A stretch of DNA of 57,972 nucleotides from an uncultured Clostridia bacterium (GTDB lineage Bacteria > Bacillota > Clostridia > TANB77 > CAG-465), in the NCBI GenBank assembly GCA_947628005.1, contig CANQYI010000006.1, positions 1-57,972 on the forward strand, in the 5' to 3' direction. This document shows positions 24,732-34,515 of this stretch, in pieces. Positions within the stretch are counted from its first letter, which is position 1; every line of letters starts with the position of its first letter. The notes below the pieces were generated by a model. It did no database searches, was not told where the DNA came from, and saw nothing but the letters and a program-made list of their open reading frames with translations. A program made the position numbers and the translations under genes.

Positions 24732-27146
24732 ATGAAAAAAAATCAAATGAAAGGTATTTCTCTAATTGCATTAGTAATTACTATACTTGTTTCATTAATA
24801 CTTGTATCAGTTGCGGTAGCTGCAACAGGTAATGCAATTGAAAATGCTAATATAACTCAGTATATAGATAATTTAACCTTAGTTAAAGATTCTGTTGAAG
24901 CATATTATATAACAAATGGAAGTTTTCCTCTTTTAGAAGAAAATTCTTATAATCAAGGAGAAATTTTAAATTTAATTGGATCAAAAAAGACTCAAGCAGA
25001 TAAAGACACATTTTTATATGATATGAGACAAAACGAAGATTATTTAGAAGATGATAAATTGGGTGATTACTATATAATTGATATAGCAAAACTTGATATA
25101 GAAAAATCTGATATTGGTAATAGAGTTAGATCAGATTTAGATGTTTTTGCTTTTTCATATCCTTCTATGAATATCTATTATTTAGAGGGAAAGAAGATAA
25201 AGGGAGATATTTATTTTTCTCTAAATAAGAGATTAACTTATATTTCAAATATAAGTAATAACATGGAAGAAAATGATGTAAGTACAGGAATAAGTGTACA
25301 AACTTTAGGAAATATAACTATAACAAAAAATAATTCTTTATGGACTAGTAATTTAGGACTTACAATTACAGGTGAAGATGTAAAGCAACAAAATGTGTCA
25401 ATAAGAATTTCTGGATCTGAAGCTTGGCATACAGTGACAAAAGAAATTTCTGCAGGCGATGCAGTTAATAAGATCATTGATTTTAACTACAATAATAAGC
25501 TAGGAACTGCTCTTTCACAATCTGAAATAAATTCTTTTAATATAACAGCTTCAACTGAAAGATATATAGAAGTAAAAACAGGGGCATCAACTTTAAAAGT
25601 AGATTTATCAAATTATGATGATAGAGCACCAGAAATTAGAACATGTACTGTGACGAATAATCCAGAGATGTCAATTGTATCGTATGGATTAGATGATTAC
25701 GATAGTGGAATAAGAGAAATAAGATATGATTATCTTACTAAATTTGATGAAAATGGAAATATAACAAATTATTATGATTTTGATATACAAAATGATGAAT
25801 ATATGTTGACTAAATCTAAAAAAGTTAGAGCTCTAGGACAAAACAATTTAAGTATAAAAATACCAAAAAATGTAAATAAAATTGTTGTTTATGTAATAGA
25901 TAATGCAGGTAATTTTATAAGAGAACATGACAGAGTTGTAAAAGCAAAATATGTGTCTATTGATGCAAAAATAAATTATTTCTACTCTGATGGCTTTAAT
26001 TTTTCACTAGATATAGTAGGAGATTATGCAAGTATTGAAACGAGTGTTATAACTGAAAAAGATAGCAATTTAGATTTTAGAACAACATTTGATGAAGTTC
26101 CAAAGGATGTAGATTATAGAGGATTTACAAATGGAATAGAGAGCATATATCTAAAAGTTAAAGTTATATCTGTAAGTAATGGAAAGCAAATGGAAACAGT
26201 TAAAAACTTCCAATTTGATCTTTTAGGTAATTATCCATATGTACCAGCAGGATTTTATTATGTAGGTGGCACAAGTGATACTGGATTTATAATATCTGAT
26301 AACGTAAACGATAAATCAAAATCTGATAGCTTTGAAATTTCTTCTAGTTTGCTTGGAAATCAATTTGTATGGATACCTGTAGATATTGATTCATCTTCTG
26401 TACAAAATTTAAAAACAAAGTGGTTTAGAACTTCTTTTGAATCAGGCTCAGAATATAATAAAACAACTACTAGATCAGTATTAGAGTCTTCTTATACTGA
26501 ACCTCTAGATTTTAATGGAATACATGCTTCTTCAAGCGAAATAAGATTATACAATGATGTTTTGGCAGGAATCCAAAAATATAAGGGATTTTATGTAGGA
26601 AGGTATGAAGCAGGTGTAGACCACGCAACATCTGCTAGAACTAAAGAAGATGTTAATAAATCTGCTAAAATTGGAATAAGAAAAGAATTATATGCTTATA
26701 ACTGGATTAATTTCTCAAATTCTGCAACTGATATAAGTTCCGGTGCAAGTTATCTTGCAAATAATATGTATAACAATAATTTTGTAGGCTCTAACCTTAT
26801 ATTTGGAATACAGTGGGATCAAGTGATGAAATTTGTAAATAAAAATGTTTCTAATAGTAGAGATTGGGGTAATTATTTGGATTCTACTGGTGAAGCAGAA
26901 GCATTTAAAGGAGCATATGATTATAAAACAGGAAGAAATAAAGAGTGGTGTGCAAATAATATATATGATTTAGCTGGTAACTTGTCAGAGTGGACAATGG
27001 AATCATATGCAAATAGTGCTAGAGTTACTCGTGGTGGAAATTATTCTCAAATGGGAACTACTAATTCTGCCGGAAGTAGACTTGCTTATGAGCCAAAAAC
27101 TGCAAGTGAATTAATAGGATTTAGAGTATGTTTATATCTAAAATAA
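24732..27146 (+). CDS. Type IV pilin-like protein fused to an FGE/SUMF1-like lectin-fold domain
   Basis: 804 residues from ATG at 24732 after GGGTGG; a TTG at 24720 is rejected because it lies inside the ribosome site. The N-terminus GISLIALVITILVSLILVSV is a prepilin-like helix with Ala, not Glu, at position 5. Residues to about 490 are paralogous to the preceding protein (IRYDYLTKF versus VRYEYLKKY; NKIVVYVIDNAGN versus TKIKICIVDNAQN). The last 300 residues add a SUMF1-type domain: FVWIPVD, GFYVGRYEAG, NNIYDLAGNLSEWT, RVTRGGNYSQ and the closing GFRVC. The two active-site cysteines of true formylglycine-generating enzyme are absent between RGGNY and GFRV, so it should bind ligand rather than catalyse. 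Confidence 0.75.
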   Translation: MKKNQMKGISLIALVITILVSLILVSVAVAATGNAIENANITQYIDNLTLVKDSVEAYYITNGSFPLLEENSYNQGEILNLIGSKKTQADKDTFLYDMRQNEDYLEDDKLGDYYIIDIAKLDIEKSDIGNRVRSDLDVFAFSYPSMNIYYLEGKKIKGDIYFSLNKRLTYISNISNNMEENDVSTGISVQTLGNITITKNNSLWTSNLGLTITGEDVKQQNVSIRISGSEAWHTVTKEISAGDAVNKIIDFNYNNKLGTALSQSEINSFNITASTERYIEVKTGASTLKVDLSNYDDRAPEIRTCTVTNNPEMSIVSYGLDDYDSGIREIRYDYLTKFDENGNITNYYDFDIQNDEYMLTKSKKVRALGQNNLSIKIPKNVNKIVVYVIDNAGNFIREHDRVVKAKYVSIDAKINYFYSDGFNFSLDIVGDYASIETSVITEKDSNLDFRTTFDEVPKDVDYRGFTNGIESIYLKVKVISVSNGKQMETVKNFQFDLLGNYPYVPAGFYYVGGTSDTGFIISDNVNDKSKSDSFEISSSLLGNQFVWIPVDIDSSSVQNLKTKWFRTSFESGSEYNKTTTRSVLESSYTEPLDFNGIHASSSEIRLYNDVLAGIQKYKGFYVGRYEAGVDHATSARTKEDVNKSAKIGIRKELYAYNWINFSNSATDISSGASYLANNMYNNNFVGSNLIFGIQWDQVMKFVNKNVSNSRDWGNYLDSTGEAEAFKGAYDYKTGRNKEWCANNIYDLAGNLSEWTMESYANSARVTRGGNYSQMGTTNSAGSRLAYEPKTASELIGFRVCLYLK

Positions 27147-27151
27147 TTTCA

Positions 27152-27184
27152 AATAAAAGGGTGTATAAAATACACTCTTTTATT
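27152..27184 (+). terminator. Hairpin after the pilin-like pair
   Basis: 14-bp stem from AATAAAAGGGTGTA (27152-27165) with TACACTCTTTTATT (27171-27184), one G-T pair. The T tract is inside the stem and what follows is mixed, so it may be a modest terminator. Confidence 0.6.
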
Positions 27185-27212
27185 GACTTTATATATAAAT
27201 GTAATATATAAT
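27183..27212 (+). promoter_or_regulatory. Promoter of addA
   Basis: TTGACT (27183-27188), 18-base spacer, TATAAT (27207-27212), 25 bases before the addA start. Confidence 0.6.
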
Positions 27213-27236
27213 ACTTGTATGTTATAGGTGATAAAA

Positions 27237-30200
27237 ATGTGGACTAAAGAACAAGAAATGGCTATAAATAAAAAAGACTCAAACATATTAGTTTCTGCCT
27301 CAGCAGGAAGTGGTAAGACTGCTGTATTAGTAGAAAGAGTAATATCAACTTGCATAGAACAAAAAGTAGATATAGATAAATTGCTTGTTGTTACATTTAC
27401 TAAAGCATCAGCCTCAGAATTAAAAGAAAAGCTGTATAATGCGATATATTCTAAATTAAAAGATAATCCAGCAGATAAATTTATAAAAAGACAATTAAGT
27501 TTAATTAGTAGATCTAATATAACAACTATGCATTCATTTTGTTTAGATTTAGTTAGATCTAATTTTTATATTTTAGATATTGATCCAAACTTTAAAATTT
27601 GTGATGAGTCGCAAGAAAAATTGTTAAAGAATAAAGCTGTACAAAAAGTTATAGAAAAATTATATCAAGAATATAATGAAAACTTGAATACAGATGATAT
27701 AAACTTATATGATGTACTTGAGTTATTTTCGCAAAAAGAGGACTTATTTATGGAAGAATTATTAAAAATATATAATTTTTCCCAAAGTTTCCCGTATCCA
27801 ATGCAGTTTTTAAAAGAAAGTATAGATGTTTATAATATAAGTAATTTAGATAGCGATTTATCGGATTTTGAATTTGGTAAAAATCAGATAGATGAGTGCC
27901 TAGGAGATTTAAATATACTAAAGAAAAGATGCGAAAAATTCATAGAAAAATTGCAGTACGATGACGATTTTTTAAGTTATATAGATGTTCTAAAAAATGA
28001 TATAAATTTCCTTGATTCAATTATTTTAAATAACAATATATCTTGGGACTTCTTATATGATAAATTAAATCCAGATTGTATTTCAAATAATCCAAGATAT
28101 AAAGGAACAAATTTACTTCTAAAAGATGAAGTAATGTATTTTAGAAATAAGGTTTTAAAAGATTCAATAAAAAAAATGAGCCAGAATATATGTAAAAGAT
28201 CTAGGGATGTTTTACTAGAAAATAAAAGGGCATACGGATACTTACAGTATATATTTGAGGCAGTAAAAAGAATAGATGAAAATTATTTAAAATTAAAGAA
28301 ATCTAAAAATTTATTAGATTTTTCAGATATTGAACACTTTGCATTAAATTTGTTAGTTGAGAGAAAAGATGAAAAAGTTAACAAAACTGATATTGCTAAG
28401 CAGTTTGAACAGGATTTTTATGAAGTGTATACAGATGAGTATCAAGATACAAGTTATGTGCAGGAGGCAATATTAAATTCTGTTTCAAAAGATAATAACA
28501 GATTTATGGTAGGCGATATAAAACAAAGTATATATAAGTTTAGACAGGCTATACCAGATATTTTTAATCAAAAATATATAGCTTACCCAATTTTAGAAAA
28601 TTTGGAAAGTGATGGCAAGAATTATAAGATTATACTTGATAAAAATTTTAGAAGTAGAAAGACAGTCTTAGACTCAATAAATTATATTTTTGAAAAAATA
28701 ATGAGTATGAAAAATGGAGATTGTGAATATTCAAATATTGAAACCTTAAAAAATGGAAATAAAGACTTTGTTGATATGGACTTGCAGGATTATAAAACTG
28801 AAATAAATATAATCAACCTAAATAAGTCTAATAAAACTTCAAGTGAAGTTGATGAATTTTTAGAAGATAATAAATCTTTTGAAATAGAAGCAATTCAAAT
28901 TGCAAATACAATAGATAAATTAAAAGAAGATTTTAAAGTTTATGATACAAAGAAAAAAGAGTTTAGAAACATAAAATATAAAGACATAGTTATATTATTA
29001 AGAAGTGCAAAAGAAAAGTCTTTAATATTAGAAAAGGTCTTAAAAGAAAGAAAAATTCCAGTTTTTTGCGATACAACTTCTAGTCTTTTAGAAAGCGATG
29101 AAGTAAAATTTGTACTATCTTTCTTAAGACTGTTAGATAATCCACTACAAGACATATACCTTGCAAGTGTGATGTACAGTATAATTGGTAATTTTACATT
29201 AGATGAATTAATTTCAATACGTAATGAAAATAAAAATGTGAACTTATTCTATAATGTATTAAGTAAAAAAAGTTCATTAGAAAGTAAGGAAAGCTTATCT
29301 AGAGAAGATGAAGTTATACTAAGTAAAATAAATGAATTTTTAGAATTACTAAATAAATTTAATGATTATAAAAATATATTAAATGTAAGTCAATTAATAA
29401 CTAGAATTTATAAAGAAACTAATCTATATTATGAATTTTCTATGGAGGAAAATTCCAATATTAGAAAAGCTAATTTAGATATGCTAGTTGATTTTGCTAT
29501 TAAATTTGAACAAAATGAAGCAAAAAATTTGGCCTCATATATAGATTATATCGACAATATGAGATCCAAAGATGATTCAACTAATTCTGCTAAAATTATA
29601 GGCGAAAACGAAGATGTAGTAAGAGTAATGACAATACATAAATCTAAAGGTTTGGAATTTCCTGTAGTTATTTTGGCAGATACTAGCAAAAGTTATAATT
29701 TCAAAGATAAATCATCAACTATACTACTTCATCATAAATTAGGAGTAGGAATAGACATAGTTGATAAAGAATACAAAATTTCTTATCCTTCAGTAATAAA
29801 GAAGGCAATATCTTCTGCTATTGATATGGAAACAAGATCTGAAGAACTTAGATTGTTGTATGTTGCAATGACTAGAGCAAAAGAAAAACTTATTATTTTT
29901 TCTACAGTAAAAGATTATTCTAAGTTTAAAGAAAAAGAATTAGTATTCTACGAAAAAGATAAAATTGATCCTTATTTGATATCAAAAAATAATTCTTATT
30001 TTGAAAATATACATATGTGTTTAGGTCAAGATAGTGCTAATCTTTTTTGTGTAAATATAATTAATGCAGCAGATGTATTAAAAAGCAGTTGTGCTATGGA
30101 AAATACAAATATATATGAAAAACTTGAAAGTATAAATCTTGATGATATAGATTTAAGTGATGTACAAAAAACTTTAAATTATGAATATCCATACAAAGAA

Positions 30201-30800
30201 TATACAGAAAGTGAAAAGAGAATTAGTGTTACAAGCTTAAAGAAAGAGAAAAATTTAGTAGCTAATATATCAAATAATATTAGTGAAAAATATTCTATAG
30301 ATGAAGTTATTAATAAAAAAATTACTCCTGAAAAGCGAGGAACTCTTACACATTTTGTATTAGAACAATTAGATTACAATATAAAATCCAGTCTTGAACT
30401 TGAAAATTATATTAATCAATTAGTAGATAAAAATATTATTTCAAACGAAGATGTAAAGAATATAAATAAAGATAGTATAATTGAGTATCTAAATTCCGAA
30501 CTTGCTGAAAAGATTAGAAAGAGTACATATGTAAGGAAAGAAGAGGAATTTATATTAAAGGATGAAAAAATATCTTTAAGTCAAATACAGGGAATAATAG
30601 ATTTATATTTTATAAACGAAAATTCAAATATTGAACTTGTCGATTTTAAAACAGATAGGCTTAATAAAGATGAAGAATTTATTGAAAATTATAAAGTTCA
30701 ACTAGATACTTATGCCTATGCCTTAGAAAAAATCACAGGGAAAAAAGTTGAACAAAAGCATATATATTCTTTATATTTAAATAAAGATATTAAATTATAG
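27237..30800 (+). CDS. addA: ATP-dependent helicase/nuclease subunit A (AddA)
   Basis: Helicase-nuclease subunit that processes double-strand breaks with AddB. 1187 residues from ATG at 27237 (MWTKEQEMAINKKDSNILVSA); the GTG at 27228 overlaps the ribosome site. SF1 motifs in order: SASAGSGKT (Walker A), TDEYQDTS (motif II), GDIKQSIYKFRQA (III), NFRSR (IV), MTIHKSKGLEFPVV (V) and LLYVAMTRAKEKL (VI). The C-terminal RecB-type nuclease shows QGIIDLYF and VDFKTDRL, with catalytic Asp and Lys present. In most Bacillota addB lies directly upstream; here the upstream genes are pilin-like and addB is not in the window. Confidence 0.95.
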   Translation: MWTKEQEMAINKKDSNILVSASAGSGKTAVLVERVISTCIEQKVDIDKLLVVTFTKASASELKEKLYNAIYSKLKDNPADKFIKRQLSLISRSNITTMHSFCLDLVRSNFYILDIDPNFKICDESQEKLLKNKAVQKVIEKLYQEYNENLNTDDINLYDVLELFSQKEDLFMEELLKIYNFSQSFPYPMQFLKESIDVYNISNLDSDLSDFEFGKNQIDECLGDLNILKKRCEKFIEKLQYDDDFLSYIDVLKNDINFLDSIILNNNISWDFLYDKLNPDCISNNPRYKGTNLLLKDEVMYFRNKVLKDSIKKMSQNICKRSRDVLLENKRAYGYLQYIFEAVKRIDENYLKLKKSKNLLDFSDIEHFALNLLVERKDEKVNKTDIAKQFEQDFYEVYTDEYQDTSYVQEAILNSVSKDNNRFMVGDIKQSIYKFRQAIPDIFNQKYIAYPILENLESDGKNYKIILDKNFRSRKTVLDSINYIFEKIMSMKNGDCEYSNIETLKNGNKDFVDMDLQDYKTEINIINLNKSNKTSSEVDEFLEDNKSFEIEAIQIANTIDKLKEDFKVYDTKKKEFRNIKYKDIVILLRSAKEKSLILEKVLKERKIPVFCDTTSSLLESDEVKFVLSFLRLLDNPLQDIYLASVMYSIIGNFTLDELISIRNENKNVNLFYNVLSKKSSLESKESLSREDEVILSKINEFLELLNKFNDYKNILNVSQLITRIYKETNLYYEFSMEENSNIRKANLDMLVDFAIKFEQNEAKNLASYIDYIDNMRSKDDSTNSAKIIGENEDVVRVMTIHKSKGLEFPVVILADTSKSYNFKDKSSTILLHHKLGVGIDIVDKEYKISYPSVIKKAISSAIDMETRSEELRLLYVAMTRAKEKLIIFSTVKDYSKFKEKELVFYEKDKIDPYLISKNNSYFENIHMCLGQDSANLFCVNIINAADVLKSSCAMENTNIYEKLESINLDDIDLSDVQKTLNYEYPYKEYTESEKRISVTSLKKEKNLVANISNNISEKYSIDEVINKKITPEKRGTLTHFVLEQLDYNIKSSLELENYINQLVDKNIISNEDVKNINKDSIIEYLNSELAEKIRKSTYVRKEEEFILKDEKISLSQIQGIIDLYFINENSNIELVDFKTDRLNKDEEFIENYKVQLDTYAYALEKITGKKVEQKHIYSLYLNKDIKL

Positions 30801-30808
30801 GAGGAATA

Positions 30809-31681
30809 ATGATATTAGATAAATATTCAGATGATATTACAACGCATTATAGCAAGAATAATATAGAATTTATTAAATTTAAGGCTTTAGAAAAATATAA
30901 TTCAAATTTAGAACATTTAATTACGCTACGTCATGGCGGAGTTAGTAAATTTCCAGTTGAGACTCTAAATTTTAGAACTGTAGGAAAAGATCCAAAGGAA
31001 AATATTTTAGAAAATTTAAGTAGAACTTGTAACAGTGTGAACATAAGCCCAGATCTTATTTATAAAGCTAAACAGGAACATACAGACAATATACTTATAA
31101 TAGATAATGATAATAAAGAAAACTTTAAGTTTACGTGTTATTCAAATGAAAATTATGACGGTTATGTAGTTTGCAAGCCAGATATTGCAACTTTAATTAC
31201 TACTGCTGATTGCAATCCAATTTTGATTTATGATCCTGAAAATAATGTATATGCAAATGTACATAGTGGGTGGAAGGGTACACTTAAAAGAATATATATA
31301 AAAGCTATTAAGATCATGCAGGAAAAATATAATTCTAACTTAAATAATTTAATTGTTTGTATAGGACCTTCTATTAGAAAATGTTGTTTCTCAACTCAAG
31401 ATATAAACTTTGTTAAAAAGTTTACACAGATATTTCAAAATGAAGAAAATTGGCTAGAATATAAAGAGTCATCTAATACTTATCATATTGATATGATAAA
31501 AATAATAACTGATGATTTAATTTCTTCTGGTATACAATATAATAATATAAATGTATCTAATATCTGTACGCACTGTAATAGCGATGATTTTTATTCATAT
31601 AGAACAGTTTCAAAGAATAAATATGAAGATTACGGAGTTATGGCAACAATTATGATGTTAAGAGATAAAAGCGACTACTAG
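30809..31681 (+). CDS. pgeF: Laccase-domain protein PgeF/YfiH (peptidoglycan editing factor)
   Basis: 290 residues. Copper/zinc-ligand motifs of the family are present: KQEHTDNI (about 91), TTADCNPILIYD (about 131), NVHSGWKGTLKRI (about 150) and a late CTHCNSDDFYSYR. Family members have been described both as multicopper-type purine-nucleoside enzymes and as factors that remove wrongly made UDP-MurNAc-L-Ser. It follows addA by 8 bases with its own GGAGG. A terminator overlaps the stop codon. Confidence 0.9.
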   Translation: MILDKYSDDITTHYSKNNIEFIKFKALEKYNSNLEHLITLRHGGVSKFPVETLNFRTVGKDPKENILENLSRTCNSVNISPDLIYKAKQEHTDNILIIDNDNKENFKFTCYSNENYDGYVVCKPDIATLITTADCNPILIYDPENNVYANVHSGWKGTLKRIYIKAIKIMQEKYNSNLNNLIVCIGPSIRKCCFSTQDINFVKKFTQIFQNEENWLEYKESSNTYHIDMIKIITDDLISSGIQYNNINVSNICTHCNSDDFYSYRTVSKNKYEDYGVMATIMMLRDKSDY

Positions 31682-31691
31682 TTGCTTTTTT
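31667..31691 (+). terminator. Terminator overlapping the pgeF stop
   Basis: 9-bp stem AAAAGCGAC (31667-31675) with GTTGCTTTT (31681-31689), one G-T pair, loop TACTA, T run to 31691. The stop codon TAG lies in the loop/stem. Confidence 0.8.
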
Positions 31692-31721
31692 AATAAATAT
31701 CAAAATTTATTAGGTTTTTAG

Positions 31722-31750
31722 TTGACAAATAATAAAAAATTTAGTATAAT
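31722..31750 (+). promoter_or_regulatory. Consensus promoter of the ylxM-ffh...rplS operon
   Basis: Perfect TTGACA (31722-31727), 17-base spacer, perfect TATAAT (31745-31750). It probably drives all seven genes through rplS. Confidence 0.85.
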
Positions 31751-31785
31751 AGTGTCAAGTTAAATAACTTTACACAGGTGATGTT

Positions 31786-32118
31786 ATGAAAGACAATGTA
31801 GAAATGGTTTTACTCTATGATATATATAAAGACTTACTTGCTACAAAGCAAAAAGAAATTTTTGAAGAATACTATCTATATAATTTATCTCTTAGAGAAA
31901 TTGCAGACAATAGAAATATTACTTATCAAGCAGTTTCAGATAGTATAAATAAAACAGAAAATTTATTATTAAATTTTGAGGCTAAAATTGGAATGAAAGA
32001 ACTAAAATACAAAGTGCACAATGTGTATAAGTTAATTAAAAAACAAGATGACTTAAATAGTATCAAAGAAAAGTTATTAAATGAACTTAAATTAGATATT
32101 AGTGAGGATGATATATAA
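31786..32118 (+). CDS. ylxM: YlxM, SRP-associated HTH protein
   Basis: 110 residues with a sigma-factor-like helix-turn-helix (KQKEIFEEYYLYNLSLREIA, ITYQAVSDSINKTENLL). The YlxM/p13 family is always found next to ffh and is reported to stimulate SRP function in streptococci. Its stop overlaps the ffh start by one base (TAATG). Confidence 0.93.
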   Translation: MKDNVEMVLLYDIYKDLLATKQKEIFEEYYLYNLSLREIADNRNITYQAVSDSINKTENLLLNFEAKIGMKELKYKVHNVYKLIKKQDDLNSIKEKLLNELKLDISEDDI

Positions 32119-33449
32119 TGTTTGATAGTTTATCTGATAAATTACAAAATATAGTAAAAAAAATAAAGGGCGAAGCAAGGATTACTGAAAAAGATTTAAA
32201 AGCTATGCTAAGGGAGATAAAACTTGCATTATTAGAAGCAGATGTAAACTATAAAGTTGTAAAAGAATTTGTTTTGGCAATTGAACAGAAGGCTTTAGGT
32301 GAGGATGTAATGAAATCCTTGACTCCTGGACAACAAATAGTAAAAATTGTAAGAGATGAACTTGTAAATTTACTTGGTAGTTCAGAATCAAAATTAAATT
32401 TTACTTCTAATCCTCCTACTGTAATAATGCTTGTTGGACTTCAAGGTAGTGGTAAAACAACACTTGCAGGAAAACTTAGCAATTATTTGAGAAAACAAGG
32501 TAAGAAACCACTTATGGTTGCTTGTGATGTATATAGACCAGCTGCTATAAAACAACTTGAAACTTTAGGTGCTAACTTAAATGTAGATGTCTATAGTGAG
32601 CCAGATACTAAAGATGTTGTTTCAATTGCAAAAAATGGTATTAAAAAGGCAGAATCTAAATTATGTGATGTGGTAATTATTGATACAGCTGGTAGAATCC
32701 AAATAGATACAGAACTTATGAATGAGTTAGTTGAACTAAAAAAAGCTATAAGGCCACATGAAATTATGCTTGTAGTTGATAGTATGACAGGACAAGAAGC
32801 AGTAAATGTTGCACAGAGTTTTAATGAACAAGTTGGAATTGATTCTATTACTATGTCAAAACTTGATTCTGATACAAGAGGCGGAGCTGCTTTATCAGTA
32901 AAAACTATAACAAACAAGCCAATTAAGTTTGCTTCAACTGGTGAAAAATTAAGCGATTTAGAACCATTTTACTCAGATAGAATAGCTTCTAGAATTTTAG
33001 GAATGGGAGATGTTTTATCTATAATAGATAAGGCAGAAGAAGCCTATTCTGAAGAACAAGCAATAAAACTAGAACAAAAAATGAGAAAATCTGAATTTAC
33101 TTTGGATGACTACCTTGACCAAATGAAAAAAATCAAAAAAATGGGCTCTTTCAAACAACTCTTAATGATGTTACCTGGAATACCAAAAGAACTTAGAGAA
33201 GCAGAAATAGATGAAGGAAAACTAGATAGAATAAATGCAATTATTACTTCGATGACTCCTTATGAGAGAAGAAATCCAAAAGTTCTTAATGCTTCTAGAA
33301 GAAAGAGAATAGCACAGGGTAGTGGAAACAAAGTTGAAGATATAAATAGATTTATGACACAGTTTGAACAGATGCAAAAGATGATGAAACAAATGATGAA
33401 TAAAAAAGGTTTAGGTAAGTTTAATATGCCTAATAACTTCAAATTTTAG
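32118..33449 (+). CDS. ffh: Signal recognition particle protein Ffh
   Basis: SRP GTPase that binds signal sequences of nascent membrane proteins. 443 residues: N-terminal four-helix bundle, G domain with GLQGSGKTTLAGKLS (about 109), DTAGR (about 188), SKLDSDTRGGAALS (about 245), and a Met-rich M domain ending with QMQKMMKQMMNKKG. The 4.5S/SRP RNA gene is not in the window. Coupled to ylxM. Confidence 0.97.
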   Translation: MFDSLSDKLQNIVKKIKGEARITEKDLKAMLREIKLALLEADVNYKVVKEFVLAIEQKALGEDVMKSLTPGQQIVKIVRDELVNLLGSSESKLNFTSNPPTVIMLVGLQGSGKTTLAGKLSNYLRKQGKKPLMVACDVYRPAAIKQLETLGANLNVDVYSEPDTKDVVSIAKNGIKKAESKLCDVVIIDTAGRIQIDTELMNELVELKKAIRPHEIMLVVDSMTGQEAVNVAQSFNEQVGIDSITMSKLDSDTRGGAALSVKTITNKPIKFASTGEKLSDLEPFYSDRIASRILGMGDVLSIIDKAEEAYSEEQAIKLEQKMRKSEFTLDDYLDQMKKIKKMGSFKQLLMMLPGIPKELREAEIDEGKLDRINAIITSMTPYERRNPKVLNASRRKRIAQGSGNKVEDINRFMTQFEQMQKMMKQMMNKKGLGKFNMPNNFKF

Positions 33450-33509
33450 AATTTTACTATAAAATAAGTTAGTTAATATATATTTTTTAAAGGAGGTGAC
33501 CTATATATT

Positions 33510-33749
33510 ATGGTAAAAATAAGATTAAGAAGAGATGGTGCTAAAAAAACTCCATACTATACCATCGTTGTAGCAGATTCAAGATTCCCAGCAGATGGTA
33601 GATTTATAGAAAAAGTAGGAACATATAATCCTATGGTAGAACCTGCTGAGTTAAAACTTGATAATGAAAAAGTAGCTGAATGGATTAAAAAAGGAGCAAA
33701 ACCTACAGATACAGTAGCAGCTCTTATAAAAAAATCAGGAGAAAAATAG
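33510..33749 (+). CDS. rpsP: 30S ribosomal protein S16
   Basis: 79 residues starting [20 protein letters not shown], with the family [21 protein letters not shown] motif region. Preceded by AAGGAGGTGA. In the standard order ffh-rpsP-khpA-rimM-trmD-rplS. Confidence 0.97.
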   Translation: MVKIRLRRDGAKKTPYYTIVVADSRFPADGRFIEKVGTYNPMVEPAELKLDNEKVAEWIKKGAKPTDTVAALIKKSGEK

Positions 33750-33768
33750 GATTTTAAGGAGGTAAAAT

Positions 33769-34008
33769 ATGTATAAAGATCTATTAGAATACATAGTAAA
33801 AAATCTTGTACAAAATCCAGATCAAGTCTCAATTGAAGAAATTGATGCGGACTCTAAAAAAGTACTAAAAATGAAAGTTTCAAAAGAAGATATGGGAAGA
33901 ATAATTGGTAAAGAAGGAAGAATAATTAGAGCAATCAGAGAAATTATTTTATCATATGGAATGAAAGATAAAGTACGTGTATCAGTTGAAGTTGAGGAAC
34001 AAAAGTAA
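33769..34008 (+). CDS. khpA: KH-domain RNA-binding protein KhpA
   Basis: 79 residues forming one KH domain with the GxxG loop in IIGKEGRIIRAIREI (about 44-58). In streptococci and lactobacilli KhpA pairs with KhpB and affects cell division and growth; here the role is inferred. It lies 19 bases after rpsP and 3 bases before rimM. Confidence 0.94.
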   Translation: MYKDLLEYIVKNLVQNPDQVSIEEIDADSKKVLKMKVSKEDMGRIIGKEGRIIRAIREIILSYGMKDKVRVSVEVEEQK

Positions 34009-34011
34009 TTT

Positions 34012-34515
34012 ATGAAGTTTTTAAAAATAGGTCAAATTGTTAATATTCATGGTATAAAAGGAGAAGTAAAAGTTTATCCATATACAGATGATATAAATAA
34101 TTTAACAAAATTAAAATATGTCTATTTAGATGAATTCGAAACTTCAAAAACTAAAGTATTAGTTTGTAGAGTTCAAAAAAATATGTTACTTTTAAAACTG
34201 GAAAATGTGGATTCTGTTGATGTGGCAAATACTTTAAGAAATAAGTATATATATATTCCTAAGGAAGATTTGAAACCTTTAGAAGAAGATAATTATTATA
34301 TAGATGATTTATTATCTATGGAAGTAGTGGATTTAAAAGATAACTCTATTTTAGGAAAAATTGTTTATGTGTTTAATACAGGCGCTAATGATATATATGA
34401 AATTGAAACAAGTAATAATGAGAAGATATATTTACCTGCAATAAAACAAGTAGTAAAAAAGGTAGATATAAAATCTAAAAAAATGTATGTTGAGCTTATG
34501 GAAGGGTTAATATGA
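34012..34515 (+). CDS. rimM: Ribosome maturation factor RimM
   Basis: 167 residues, helps mature the 30S head and binds S19. N-terminal RimM domain starts LKIGQIVNIHGIKGEVKV; the C-terminal PRC-barrel part has YYIDDLLSMEVVD and IYLPAIKQVVKKVD. It overlaps trmD by 4 bases (ATGA), a coupled junction. No Shine-Dalgarno is obvious upstream, so it likely depends on coupling with khpA. Confidence 0.95.
   Translation: MKFLKIGQIVNIHGIKGEVKVYPYTDDINNLTKLKYVYLDEFETSKTKVLVCRVQKNMLLLKLENVDSVDVANTLRNKYIYIPKEDLKPLEEDNYYIDDLLSMEVVDLKDNSILGKIVYVFNTGANDIYEIETSNNEKIYLPAIKQVVKKVDIKSKKMYVELMEGLI

Noticed and set aside
24732-27146. A diversity-generating retroelement
   Set aside because: The SUMF1-like domain resembles known targets, but no reverse transcriptase, accessory gene or template repeat is visible in the window.
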